A stretch of 7,324 nucleotides of DNA from Desulfonatronum sp. (GCA_007127655.1 SKYX01000048.1:1-7324); one strand, 5' to 3'. Shown: positions 1 to 6,674, counted from the stretch's first letter. Notes: a model not told the origin generated them from the sequence alone. Numbers and translations are program-made.

Positions 1-881
1 CCGGTGACCACCAGAAATCGGGGATGGTTGGACCAGCGCGGATGGTAGACTTCATAGCCGTCTATCCCCGGCGCGGTGTTGATGGGAACCTGCCAGCGAT
101 GATCCGTGCCGTATCGTTGCATGGTCAGGTTGCGGTGCGATCCGTCGAAGACCCAGAACAGGTATTGGTCGTCCGGGGAAATGGACGGCCAACAGCCTTG
201 GGCCAGCCTGTCCCAGGCCCCCTCGGCCAGACGCGCTACCCCGGCATGGGGCCAGGGAAAGGTGCCCCCGGCCATCTTGCCGTCGATGGAAAGCTGCACC
301 TGATCCTCGGTAACCGGGGTCCGGTCCCAGACCAGTTCCCGGATCCCCGGATCATCCAGCAGAACCCGCTCCATCCGTTGTCGTGTGGGAGCCCTGTTCT
401 CGTCCACGCCCAGACCGACATACAGCCATTCCCGGCCGGAGTGCGGATCCATCCACACAGCCAAGCCAATGCCGGATGCCACTTCGCGCAGTCCGGAGCC
501 GTCCCAGTTGACGACCATCACGACGTCCCGGGTGCGATCGGAATAGACCACCCGGTCCCCGCGCGGCGTGATGTACGGCTTGGCGTAATTGGCTGGTCCG
601 TCAAGAATAATCCGCTGGCCGCTACCGTCCCGCGAATCAAAACCCATCAGGCGCAGGTTCTCTCCCAGGGCTCCCGGGTTTCCACCCTGGCCGAGATCCT
701 GAACCCAGACGACCCTGGTGTGCGCTCCGGTCAATTCCTCGATGGGGTCGATGAGTGGCTCCGCGACGCGAGTGGCATTGGCGGACTGGTTCTCGCTCCC
801 GCAACCAAAGGTAAGGACAAGAGCGAGCATCAGGGTGCCCCAAATGAGGCCCAAAAGGATAAAATGTGCGTATTTTGTCAT
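1..881 (-). CDS. Exported beta-propeller-like protein, possible lipoprotein (C-terminus cut off by window edge)
   Basis: Reading leftward from an ATG at 881-879, 293 codons stay open to the window edge with no stop, so the C-terminus is missing. The start is supported by a strong AAGGAGGA ribosome binding site 9 nt upstream. Residues 1-26 form a signal peptide (Lys3, then a long hydrophobic stretch) ending at Cys27 in LTFGC. The Cys suggests a lipoprotein, but Thr and Phe before Gly-Cys are not a classic lipobox, so it may be an ordinary secreted protein. The mature part has segments like TolB/WD40-type propeller blades: ITPRGDRVVYSD (104-115), ISPDDQYLFWVFDG (234-247) and a start of another near HPRWSNHPRFLV (280-291). 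Such proteins usually act in the periplasm or on the surface as binding or scaffold modules; no catalytic motif is visible. It starts 67 bp after the SDR gene with no terminator between, so co-transcription is likely. Exact family not recognised. Confidence 0.8.
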   Translation of the reverse strand, partial: MTKYAHFILLGLIWGTLMLALVLTFGCGSENQSANATRVAEPLIDPIEELTGAHTRVVWVQDLGQGGNPGALGENLRLMGFDSRDGSGQRIILDGPANYAKPYITPRGDRVVYSDRTRDVVMVVNWDGSGLREVASGIGLAVWMDPHSGREWLYVGLGVDENRAPTRQRMERVLLDDPGIRELVWDRTPVTEDQVQLSIDGKMAGGTFPWPHAGVARLAEGAWDRLAQGCWPSISPDDQYLFWVFDGSHRNLTMQRYGTDHRWQVPINTAPGIDGYEVYHPRWSNHPRFLVVT

Positions 882-890
882 GGTAAGCCG

Positions 891-898
891 TCCTCCTT
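891..898 (-). promoter_or_regulatory. Ribosome binding site of the propeller-like gene
   Basis: AAGGAGGA on the minus strand lies 9 nt before the ATG at 881-879. It is the strongest Shine-Dalgarno match in the window and fixes the start of this gene, which is otherwise overlapped by a long antisense reading frame. Confidence 0.75.
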
Positions 899-948
899 GT
901 TCGTCACAGGAGTATGACCAGGGGAAGGAGAGTCAATGTCGAAACGGT

Positions 949-1968
949 TCAGGCTTTCAGCCAGCCCTGCTCCGCGTACCACCGGGCTGTTTCCAGGATA
1001 CCGTCCTTGTTGGCGTGGCGGGGAGTGTAGCCGAGCACGGTCTTGATCCTGGTCACGTCGAAGTGCCTGTCCTTGGAGTAGAAGGCCACCCGGCGGCGGT
1101 ACAGTGGCGGCTCGATGCCCAGGGGGCGGCAAATGCGCTCGCAGATGTCCGCGGCCAGGAAAAAGGGACCAATGGGCAGCCGGATTACCCTCAGTTTCCT
1201 GCCGAAATGTTCGGCCACGATCCCGGCGATATCGGCCACGGCGATGGGCTCCTCGGCCCCGGCAATGAAGGCCTGGTCCAAGGCGTTTGGGTGGGTCGCC
1301 GCGATCAAGGCCACGTTGGTCAGGTCGTCAACATGTACCAGATGGTACATGCATCTGCCCTTGCCCAGCAGGAGAAAGGCGGGCTTGAGAGCCATGCGGA
1401 ACAATTTGAGCAGTCGGCGGTCGCCGGGACCGTAGATGGCCGCGGGTCTGACGACCGTGTACGGCAATCCCTGCTGCGCGGCATGGTCCTTTAACCACAG
1501 TTCGGCCTCCAGCTTGGTCCGCTGATACTCATCGTCCGGATCAAAGGGGGCCTCCTCGGTGGCCGGAGGGTCCGCGATATGTCCATGAACTCCGATGGTG
1601 GAAAAATGGATAAAGCGTTTGAAATCAGGATATTTGAGAGCTTCGCGGGCCAGAACCTGGGTGGAGCCGACATGCACGTTCCAGTAATCCTGGTAAGAAG
1701 CGCGGGCCTGTCTGAACGCCGCCGCGACATGAAAGACATACTCTTGTCCGGCCATGGCCGGGGCGATGGTCTGTTCATCGAACACTTCCCCCCTGAACCA
1801 CGTAACATTCAAATCCTTGAGCGGTTCCAGGTTGGAACTGCTCCTGGCCACCGCACTGACCTTCGCGCCGGCCTCGACCAGCTTGCGGGTGAGCACGGCT
1901 CCGGTAAAACCCGTCGCGCCGGTGACAAGGACCGGGGTTCCAGGGGGGATCTGGCAAATGTTGTCCAT
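949..1968 (-). CDS. Extended SDR, NAD(P)-dependent epimerase/dehydratase-like
   Basis: This is a complete 339-residue protein, normal length for an extended short-chain dehydrogenase/reductase. The Rossmann motif GATGFTG sits at 17-23. Asn97, Ser123 (HFSTIGVHG) and the YQRTK motif (Tyr148, Lys152) form the expected catalytic set, followed by VRPAAIYGPGD at 173-183. The C-terminal part (LGYTP, then ILETARWYAEQGWL) resembles the HpnA / dihydroflavonol-reductase / 3-beta-hydroxysteroid-dehydrogenase-like branch more than UDP-glucose epimerases. It should be a soluble cytoplasmic enzyme oxidising, reducing or epimerising a hydroxyl or keto group with NAD(P); the substrate cannot be read. An in-frame TAG lies 21 nt before the ATG with no other usual start codon between, so this start is the only good one although the ribosome binding site is weak. 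The REP-like element lies just upstream; the propeller-like gene follows. Confidence 0.9.
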   Translation of the reverse strand: MDNICQIPPGTPVLVTGATGFTGAVLTRKLVEAGAKVSAVARSSSNLEPLKDLNVTWFRGEVFDEQTIAPAMAGQEYVFHVAAAFRQARASYQDYWNVHVGSTQVLAREALKYPDFKRFIHFSTIGVHGHIADPPATEEAPFDPDDEYQRTKLEAELWLKDHAAQQGLPYTVVRPAAIYGPGDRRLLKLFRMALKPAFLLLGKGRCMYHLVHVDDLTNVALIAATHPNALDQAFIAGAEEPIAVADIAGIVAEHFGRKLRVIRLPIGPFFLAADICERICRPLGIEPPLYRRRVAFYSKDRHFDVTRIKTVLGYTPRHANKDGILETARWYAEQGWLKA

Positions 1969-2021
1969 GGAGAGTCTCGTCTCAATCTATTCCGTTAAAA
2001 TCTTTCGGGAGGGTTCACAAT

Positions 2022-2220
2022 AGGTTGACATTTTGCTGGCGGCAACGCCCCATGCGGTTGTTTCATCGGACGTGCGACAGGCCGTAGGGGCAGGCCTTGC
2101 GCCTGCCCTTTGCCCATATCAACATGGTGGCAGGTTGATCGTTTGTTCGGCGTTCCTCCTCAATGCCCCTCCCACCCAGGGCGGCCGCGAGGGCCGCCCC
2201 TACATGAAATTTGTCAACCT
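2022..2220. repeat. REP/BIME-like composite palindromic element with 9-bp outer inverted repeats
   Basis: The 287-bp gap between the methyltransferase and SDR genes is mostly this nested palindrome. The outer arms are AGGTTGACA (2022-2030) and TGTCAACCT (2212-2220), a perfect 9-bp inverted pair. Inside, GTAGGGGC (2084-2091) is inverted as GCCCCTAC (2196-2203). Three hairpins follow: GGGCAGGC/GCCTGCCC (2088-2095/2101-2108, 5-nt loop), ATCAAC/GTTGAT (2118-2123/2134-2139) and GGGCGGCC/GGCCGCCC (2179-2186/2192-2199, 5-nt loop). Two GC-rich 8-bp stems facing each other are typical of REP pairs mobilised by RAYT-type transposases, but no transposase is in the window. No clear target duplication is seen. 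In transcripts the hairpins could stabilise or attenuate mRNA between the two genes. Short reading frames running through it look spurious. Confidence 0.7.
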
Positions 2221-2255
2221 GTTTTTCGTAAGAAATGAACCATCCCAAACTTTCT

Positions 2256-3122
2256 CTAGCACAGCTTCCGGGCCTCGATAAAAATATATCCGCTGTCCTC
2301 CGCGGGAAGGAGTTCCCGGCTCGCCTCAAATCGCTTGCGAAACAGGTGTTCGTAGCACGCCGCGACTCGATTGCGGCAGGATGGTGAGGAAATGTACCGC
2401 AAAACACCGTTGACGCGCAGGGGCGTCCAGGCCAGGAAGCTCCAGAACGGGGTGTCGGTCAGGGAAAGGAAACCGTGACATTGGCGAATGACAAACCCGC
2501 CACGCACGAGGTGTGATTGCCATTCCTTGGGACTGAACAGGTGCGTCTGCATCATCCGGGCGTTCATGCTGTCCGCGTAGCGGCGGGCTAGACAGTCCGA
2601 TCCGGCGCGATGCAGGAGACGGGTCAGCCAATAATGCTGGTCGTAGCGATCCGTGCAGACCGAAACGTACAGGGTTCCTCCGGGCCGCAAGACACGACGA
2701 AACTCGGCAATGGCCGTGTCCAGCCCCGGATGAATCGCGAACAGGCTGGCGTTGGCCGTCACGGTTTGGAACGATTCATCCGGAAACGGTAAATCCGTGG
2801 CGCTTCCGTGGATCATTTCCCTATACAGGGATCGGGCTTCGGGTCCGGCAGCGTCCAAAGCGTTTTTGAGCAGCTCGATGCCCGAAAGATGATCAGGCTT
2901 GCCGAACGCATCGCTCAACAAGACGCCGAATCCGCCGTCGCTACATCCCACATCCAGCACCGGCGAGGCGAGTTCCACTCCCGCCGCCTGATAGGCGCGC
3001 AACTGCAAGGCGTTAAAAAACGCGGCCACCGGCTTGAACCAGTAGCGGCGGCAGGACAGCGTCAGCATATCCGTTGTATCGGCGGTGTTGGCCATGGCAA
3101 AAACTTCGATGGTTGGTTGCAT
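2256..3122 (-). CDS. Class I SAM-dependent methyltransferase
   Basis: This is a 288-residue protein with the methyltransferase Rossmann fold. Motif I is VLDVGCSDGGFG at 55-66 (Asp57, Gly59, Gly63). An acidic residue ends strand 2 (Glu83 in GIEL). GSATDLPFPDESF at 106-118 is the usual Asp-containing loop before strand 4, and RVLRPGGTLYVSV at 143-155 is the typical post-motif segment of the UbiE/Methyltransf_11 group. The methyl acceptor is unknown; the C-terminal third (from about 165) is family-specific and not recognised. Start choice is uncertain. ATG at 3122 gives the length stated; ATG at 3095 (residue 10, MANTAD) is an alternative, and neither has a good ribosome binding site. It lies downstream of the radical SAM gene on the same strand, separated by a MITE-like repeat, so joint function is plausible but not shown. 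Confidence 0.88.
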   Translation of the reverse strand: MQPTIEVFAMANTADTTDMLTLSCRRYWFKPVAAFFNALQLRAYQAAGVELASPVLDVGCSDGGFGVLLSDAFGKPDHLSGIELLKNALDAAGPEARSLYREMIHGSATDLPFPDESFQTVTANASLFAIHPGLDTAIAEFRRVLRPGGTLYVSVCTDRYDQHYWLTRLLHRAGSDCLARRYADSMNARMMQTHLFSPKEWQSHLVRGGFVIRQCHGFLSLTDTPFWSFLAWTPLRVNGVLRYISSPSCRNRVAACYEHLFRKRFEASRELLPAEDSGYIFIEARKLC

Positions 3123-3168
3123 TGAAAGCGGCGGACGCCTTTAGGCGGTTATGGTGGGCTAACTGAGT

Positions 3169-3307
3169 GTTGAAAAAGTCCTTATTTGGCAGTACGTTCA
3201 AAAATCCCAAGTGCAAGGAGCAAAAACAGTTCAAGGTCGAAGCGTATTTATTCATACGTGAGAGTTTGAACTTTTTGCAGCGACGCAGCAATTGGGAGTT
3301 TTTCAAC
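3169..3307. mobile_element. MITE-like inverted-repeat element
   Basis: This AT-richer block is built as one long imperfect palindrome. The termini GTTGAAAAAGTCC (3169-3181) and GGAGTTTTTCAAC (3295-3307) match as inverted repeats at 12 of 13 positions. Further in, GCAAAAA (3220-3226) pairs with TTTTTGC (3272-3278), and GTTCAA (3229-3234) with TTGAAC (3266-3271). The centre is CGTAT/ATACG (3243-3247/3254-3258). It has no coding capacity that looks real. Weaker pairing continues outward to a TA at 3160-3161 and a TA at 3315-3316, so the full element may be 157 bp bounded by TA, as for mariner/IS630-type MITEs. From memory, similar GTTGAAAAACTCC-ended repeats occur in Geobacter and other Desulfobacterota; this was not checked. 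It fills most of the gap between the radical SAM and methyltransferase genes. Confidence 0.7.
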
Positions 3308-3313
3308 GGACTG

Positions 3314-4777
3314 CTAATACGTTTTCCCAAGCATGCGACGAATCTTATACCCCATCAGATCCCAAAGGTATCCCAAAAACCCGATCTCGCCGCTGCTCAT
3401 CTTCAGGCGGAAAATGTGCGTATATCCCTTGAACGCCCGATAGATCACGTTGAAAACGATATTCCCACGCCAGCGGATCAGCTTGCGGGACAGGTTCATC
3501 AGGGAGGGAAATTCAATGATCAAGGCGAAAAACTTGTGCAGGTTCTCAAACTCCTGTTTCGTTATCCCCGTGTTGATGGGCGACTCTACCTGATAGGAGG
3601 CGTGCTGTTGGTGTGACGGGTCGAGATAGCCCTTTTCGATGCAGTAGGCGTGCATCTCGGTGCGGGGGTAGGGCTGAAATATGGAGACCCAGGCGTAGGA
3701 CGGCTTGACCAGAATGTTCAGTTTAATGGTCTCATAGGCGTTTTCGATGGTTTCGTCCGGCAGGCCGACCATGTTCTGGGTCATGATGGAAATGCCGTAC
3801 TTGTGGAACAGGCGGGCCGCGTTGAGGATCTGTCCGTCGGTCATGTTCCGCTTGAGCACGTTCTTGCGAATGCTCTCGTTGCCGCTTTCCACGCCCATGG
3901 CAATGGTGATGCAGTTGGCTTCGTGCAGGTACCGGACCACCTCCTCGGTCACCAGGTTGGCCCGGACATAGCAGATCATGGGCAGGCCGATCCTGGCCTT
4001 GTAGGCCGCGGAAAACTCCTTGAGCCATTCCTTGTTCATGATGAACAGGTCGTCATGGAAGTAGACGATTTTCAAGGGGTAGTTGTCCCGGACATGCTCC
4101 ACTTCCCGGATCACGTTCTCCACGCTGCGCAGCCGACAATACTTCCCTGGCCCGGCTTCGTCCTTGTACAGCCGCTTAAGCATGTGGTTGAAGCAATAGG
4201 TGCAGTCGTACGGACATCCGCGACTGGAAAGAAAGTGCTTCGTGCTGCTGTTGGCGTAGGCGTAGTATTTCAAGAAGGAATCCCGGTCCGGATAGGGCAA
4301 TGAATCCAGATCCTGGATCAGGGGGCGCATGGGATTCTTGATCACCTGCCCGTCTTTCTTGACCCACAGGTTGCGGATTCCCGAGTAGTCCTCGCCCTTC
4401 TGTAGGCAGTCCAGCAGATCCACGATGGCCTCGTCCCCTTCGCCCCGACAGATTATGTCCACCTCGGGTTCCTCAATGATCTCGGGAAAAAAGGTCGGGT
4501 GCGGACCGCCGACGATGGACAGGAAGGAAACGTGCTTGCGCAACCGTCGGATCAGCTCGAGGTAGTAATCCTCGGAGCCGCTGGTCAGCGAAAAGCCGAT
4601 CACGTCAGGCCGGTATTCCTTGACAGCCTTGAACAGATCCTTTTCCAGGTTGGTCAGCATCAGGTCCGCTTCATGGCCGCCCTGCTTCACGCTGCCGATC
4701 AGGCACATGATGCCCATGGGATCGGTGATGTCCAGGGAGGCCGTGCGGTAAATGAACAAGCATTTCATGACAATCAT
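3314..4777 (-). CDS. Radical SAM protein with N-terminal cobalamin-binding-like domain
   Basis: This is a 487-residue enzyme of the BchE-like class of B12-binding radical SAM proteins. Residues 1 to about 125 form a B12-binding-like Rossmann domain with VIGFSL (59-64), VGGPHPTFFPE (89-99) and CRGEGDEAIV (110-119). The canonical DxHxxG cobalamin-ligand motif is absent. The radical SAM core carries the iron-sulfur ligands Cys188, Cys192 and Cys195 in RGCPYDCTYC, followed by VYFHDDLFIMNKEW (238-251), YVRANL (270-275), MGVESGNESIRK (294-305) and a FQPYPRTEM segment. It should cleave SAM to a 5'-deoxyadenosyl radical for methylation, cyclisation or another modification of an unknown substrate. The C-terminal ~100 residues are basic and aromatic-rich and not recognised. 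ATG at 4768 (residue 4, MKCLFIY) is a good alternative start, with GGAT 8 nt before it. The TAG stop sits at the edge of the MITE-like repeat. Confidence 0.9.
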   Translation of the reverse strand: MIVMKCLFIYRTASLDITDPMGIMCLIGSVKQGGHEADLMLTNLEKDLFKAVKEYRPDVIGFSLTSGSEDYYLELIRRLRKHVSFLSIVGGPHPTFFPEIIEEPEVDIICRGEGDEAIVDLLDCLQKGEDYSGIRNLWVKKDGQVIKNPMRPLIQDLDSLPYPDRDSFLKYYAYANSSTKHFLSSRGCPYDCTYCFNHMLKRLYKDEAGPGKYCRLRSVENVIREVEHVRDNYPLKIVYFHDDLFIMNKEWLKEFSAAYKARIGLPMICYVRANLVTEEVVRYLHEANCITIAMGVESGNESIRKNVLKRNMTDGQILNAARLFHKYGISIMTQNMVGLPDETIENAYETIKLNILVKPSYAWVSIFQPYPRTEMHAYCIEKGYLDPSHQQHASYQVESPINTGITKQEFENLHKFFALIIEFPSLMNLSRKLIRWRGNIVFNVIYRAFKGYTHIFRLKMSSGEIGFLGYLWDLMGYKIRRMLGKTY

Positions 4778-4805
4778 CCATTGGGCGACTCAAAGTGGCC
4801 TTGGT

Positions 4806-4841
4806 GTGCGGTCAATGGCGTGGCAAGACGCCGTGCCGCAC
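4806..4841. other. Two-stage stem-loop upstream of the radical SAM gene
   Basis: GTGCGG (4806-4811) pairs with CCGCAC (4836-4841). Inside, GGCGT (4817-4821) pairs with ACGCC (4828-4832) around a 6-nt loop. No T tract follows on either strand, so it is not a simple terminator. It lies about 30-65 bp before the radical SAM start codon on the minus strand, where it could be in the 5' untranslated region. Its role is unknown, and chance pairing in GC-rich DNA is possible. Confidence 0.4.
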
Positions 4842-4881
4842 GGAAACCACGAGGATCGCATTCGTATGAGGTTGATCAGGT

Positions 4882-4909
4882 AAAAAAGTTCACACTTGCG
4901 CCCAAGTGT
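4882..4909 (-). terminator. Probable Rho-independent terminator of the YdjM-like gene
   Basis: On the minus strand the perfect 7-bp stem ACACTTG/CAAGTGT (4909-4903/4898-4892) with a 4-nt loop is followed by GAAC and then six T residues (4887-4882). It begins about 50 nt after the stop codon at 4961. The 4-nt gap before the T tract is longer than usual. A TTTTT run also follows on the plus strand (4918-4922), so it might work in both directions. Its position implies that the radical SAM gene has its own promoter between here and 4777. Confidence 0.55.
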
Positions 4910-4960
4910 ACATGTCGTTTTTCATACTGACTCTGATGTGCAGAGGCCCCAGGCTCCTGG

Positions 4961-5524
4961 TCATGGCTCAACGGAAACCGACTTGGAAGTCGGGTAGCGC
5001 GAACAGGCAAGCCAGCGGGCTGCAAGCAGAACCCCCACGACCACAGCCAGTTCGCTGCCGATGGTTATGAGGTGGCTCGAAGAGAACAGACCCTCGGAGT
5101 GGCGTACTCCGTAAAACAGGGGAAAAGGGGTGAAAAAGCGCTCGTCCGTGAACGGCCAGAGCAACTTCACGCCGGGGCCGAGGGTCGCGGCGTCCATGAC
5201 CAAATGCAGGCCGTAAGATACCAACGCCAAGGAGGCTATACGCGGATAACTCCACCAGTCAAGAAACCGCCTGAAAAAAAGCCCGAAAATGCCCGTGGCA
5301 AGCAGGCAGGCCGCAACGCCGAAAAAAAGGCTGTGCGTGATCTGGTTGTGGTAGAGGGCCATGTTTCCGGTCATGAAACCGGGGATGGCGTCCAGATCTG
5401 GAGCTACGGAAAAGAAAAGAGCAGCGCCCCAGACCAGGCGACGTTGCGCAGGATCGTCGATGTTGCGGGTGAACCCGGTCGCGATGGCCGCGCCGGCTGC
5501 AAGATGGGCTATGGGTGAAGGCAT
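4961..5524 (-). CDS. YdjM/DUF457-family membrane protein (metal-dependent hydrolase-like)
   Basis: This is a 187-residue integral inner-membrane protein. It opens with MPSPIAHLAAG (His7), then has APDLDAIPG (41-49), HNQITHSLFFG (59-69) and HLVMDA (107-112). This set of conserved His and Asp residues is typical of the YdjM/DUF457 family of membrane-bound metal-dependent hydrolases. The common family form HRGITHS is here HNQITHS, which keeps the two His residues. Hydrophobic segments lie at about 33-49, 66-84, 96-113 and 153-168. The reaction is not established for the family; E. coli YdjM is an SOS-regulated inner-membrane protein, but no LexA box was identified here. Length is close to the family norm. 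The start at 5524 fits the conserved N-terminus although the ribosome binding site is weak. A probable terminator follows, so it is likely transcribed alone and unrelated to the downstream enzymes. Confidence 0.85.
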   Translation of the reverse strand: MPSPIAHLAAGAAIATGFTRNIDDPAQRRLVWGAALFFSVAPDLDAIPGFMTGNMALYHNQITHSLFFGVAACLLATGIFGLFFRRFLDWWSYPRIASLALVSYGLHLVMDAATLGPGVKLLWPFTDERFFTPFPLFYGVRHSEGLFSSSHLITIGSELAVVVGVLLAARWLACSRYPTSKSVSVEP

Positions 5525-5848
5525 TGTTCAGCGATTCCGGGAAAGCGACCGCCGTGAATCTTGTATTCCATTTCGATTTCTGGCATGTCGTTCTGCTTTG
5601 TGCGGTGAAATAACATTCACAGTGTCTGCCGCGATGGCGGAAGGCGACGAGAAGGGAGCTTGCGTTGCGATCTGAATCCCGGCTCCTTACCCGAAGCGCA
5701 CGCTCCAGGCAACCCGAGGCATCTGATATCGCCTTTTTAGTTCAGGACTGATGCACATTTTTCGCGTCATGCCCGTCATCCTCCGCCGCGCTCCAAGCGC
5801 AACCCCGTTTCAAAGCGCGGCCTTCGGCGCTTACAAGCCAGAGAAAAC
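5525..5848. other. Divergent intergenic region, no gene seen
   Basis: These 324 bp separate the minus-strand YdjM-like gene from the plus-strand acyltransferase gene, so promoters for both should lie here. No convincing sigma-70 or sigma-54 promoter could be assigned by eye. Reading frames passing through are short and lack protein-like composition. The last 60 bp hold two small GC-rich stem-loops (5788-5800 and 5813-5832). Confidence 0.6.
5813..5832 (+). other. Stem-loop just before the acyltransferase start
   Basis: AAGCGC (5813-5818) pairs with GCGCTT (5827-5832) around an 8-nt loop. It ends 16 nt before the acyltransferase ATG. A neighbouring smaller stem, GCGCT/AGCGC, lies at 5788-5792/5796-5800, and the shared AGCGC core could let the two arms pair alternatively. 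There is no T tract. A role in translation control is possible but unproven. Confidence 0.35.
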
Positions 5849-6622
5849 ATGATCAACTCACCCTCGCAGCCCCCACACGTCCGTTGCTCCCTTGCGGCTC
5901 AGCTCAACGACGCAACTTCTTCCCCCTTGCGCTGCTATGTCAGAAAAGTCCTCGGCGAGGCCGGTCCGCTGTCTCTGGCCTATTACGAACTCGTCAACCT
6001 GCTTTTCTGCAACATGCCCTCCAGTCTCGGATTCTTTCTTCGCCGGAAGTGCTATCGCCGCATGTTCCGATCCGTCGGCTCCGGCCTGATCATCGGACGC
6101 GGCGTGAGCATCCGCCATCCCGGCAAAATCACCCTGGGCCACAGGGTCGGGGTGGACGACAACGCCCTGCTGGACGCCTCCGGCATGGAAAGCGAGGGGA
6201 TCACCATCCACGACGAGGTGATCGTTTCCCGCAACTGCATGGTCCAGGCCAAGATCGGCTCCACCACCATTGGCGCGCGCACGGAAGTCGGCGCCAACAC
6301 GATCATCTCATCCATCTCCAGAGTTGAGATCGGCAAGTTCGGCCTGATTGGCCCAAACTGCCTTATTGGCGGAGGGCACTACAAAACGGACAGAACGGAT
6401 ATTCCGATGATGGACATGGGCTGGGCCTCCAGAGGACCATTGATAATCGGCGATGACGTCTGGCTGGGCACGGGGGTGGTGGTCCTGGACGGAGTGCGCA
6501 TCGGCAACGGCTGCGTGGTGGGCGCCGGAGCGGTAGTTTCCAAGGATCTGCCCGACTATGCAGTGGCCATGGGTCTTCCGGCAAGGATCGTGCGCTACCG
6601 CCCCAAACCAGGTCAAGGTTGA
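5849..6622 (+). CDS. Hexapeptide-repeat (left-handed beta-helix) O-acyltransferase
   Basis: This is a 257-residue protein of the LbH acyltransferase superfamily (maltose/galactoside/WcaF-like). After about 70 N-terminal residues with a hydrophobic patch, hexapeptide turns run from about 80 to 175 (LIIGRGVSI, ITLGHRVGV, TTIGARTEVGANTII, VEIGKFGLIGPNCLI). The GGHYKTDRTDIP loop at 175-186 carries His177, a candidate catalytic His. A second coil set follows: LIIGDDVWLGTGVVVLDGVRIGNGCVVGAGAVV (198-230 by position), then the family's closing DLPDYAVAMGLPARIVRYR. It probably transfers an acetyl or similar group from acyl-CoA to a sugar hydroxyl in polysaccharide or O-antigen synthesis, in the cytoplasm. 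The ATG at 5849 has only a weak GAG-type ribosome binding site; a shorter form is possible, but the extension looks coding. It is 52 bp before the SGNH-like gene, probably one operon. Confidence 0.9.
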   Translation: MINSPSQPPHVRCSLAAQLNDATSSPLRCYVRKVLGEAGPLSLAYYELVNLLFCNMPSSLGFFLRRKCYRRMFRSVGSGLIIGRGVSIRHPGKITLGHRVGVDDNALLDASGMESEGITIHDEVIVSRNCMVQAKIGSTTIGARTEVGANTIISSISRVEIGKFGLIGPNCLIGGGHYKTDRTDIPMMDMGWASRGPLIIGDDVWLGTGVVVLDGVRIGNGCVVGAGAVVSKDLPDYAVAMGLPARIVRYRPKPGQG

Positions 6623-6674
6623 TTTCCGCCGCTTCCGTCACGTCTTTCCTCGCCGTACCGTCAAGGTTTTTCGC

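Noticed and set aside
24..917. 297-codon plus-strand open frame opposite the propeller-like gene
   Set aside because: Its product is Pro/Gly/His-rich with no domain, while the minus strand has a ribosome binding site, signal peptide and propeller-like motifs.
718..1494. 258-codon plus-strand open frame
   Set aside because: It is antisense to the SDR gene, whose catalytic motifs are intact, and has low-complexity composition.
1969..2021. Possible sigma-70 promoter (TTGTGA with TTAACG) before the SDR gene
   Set aside because: The -10 hexamer matches the consensus at only two positions; not distinguishable from chance.
2063..2407. 114-codon minus-strand open frame through the REP-like element
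   Set aside because: Half overlaps the methyltransferase gene in another frame and half is hairpin repeat; no protein-like features.
3167..3616. 149-codon plus-strand open frame running from the MITE-like repeat
   Set aside because: It starts in the repeat and continues antisense to the radical SAM gene; a by-product of the repeat sequence.
3650..4303. 217-codon plus-strand open frame
   Set aside because: It is antisense to the radical SAM core; Val/Gly/His/Asp-rich shadow with no motif.
4868..4876. AGGTTGATC matching a stretch inside the REP-like element
   Set aside because: A lone 9-base match without the surrounding element; most likely chance.
5581..5598. Sigma-54-like site (TGGCAT ... 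CTGC) in the divergent gap
   Set aside because: The GG-GC spacing is one base too long (11 instead of 10), and the -12 part lacks TTGC.
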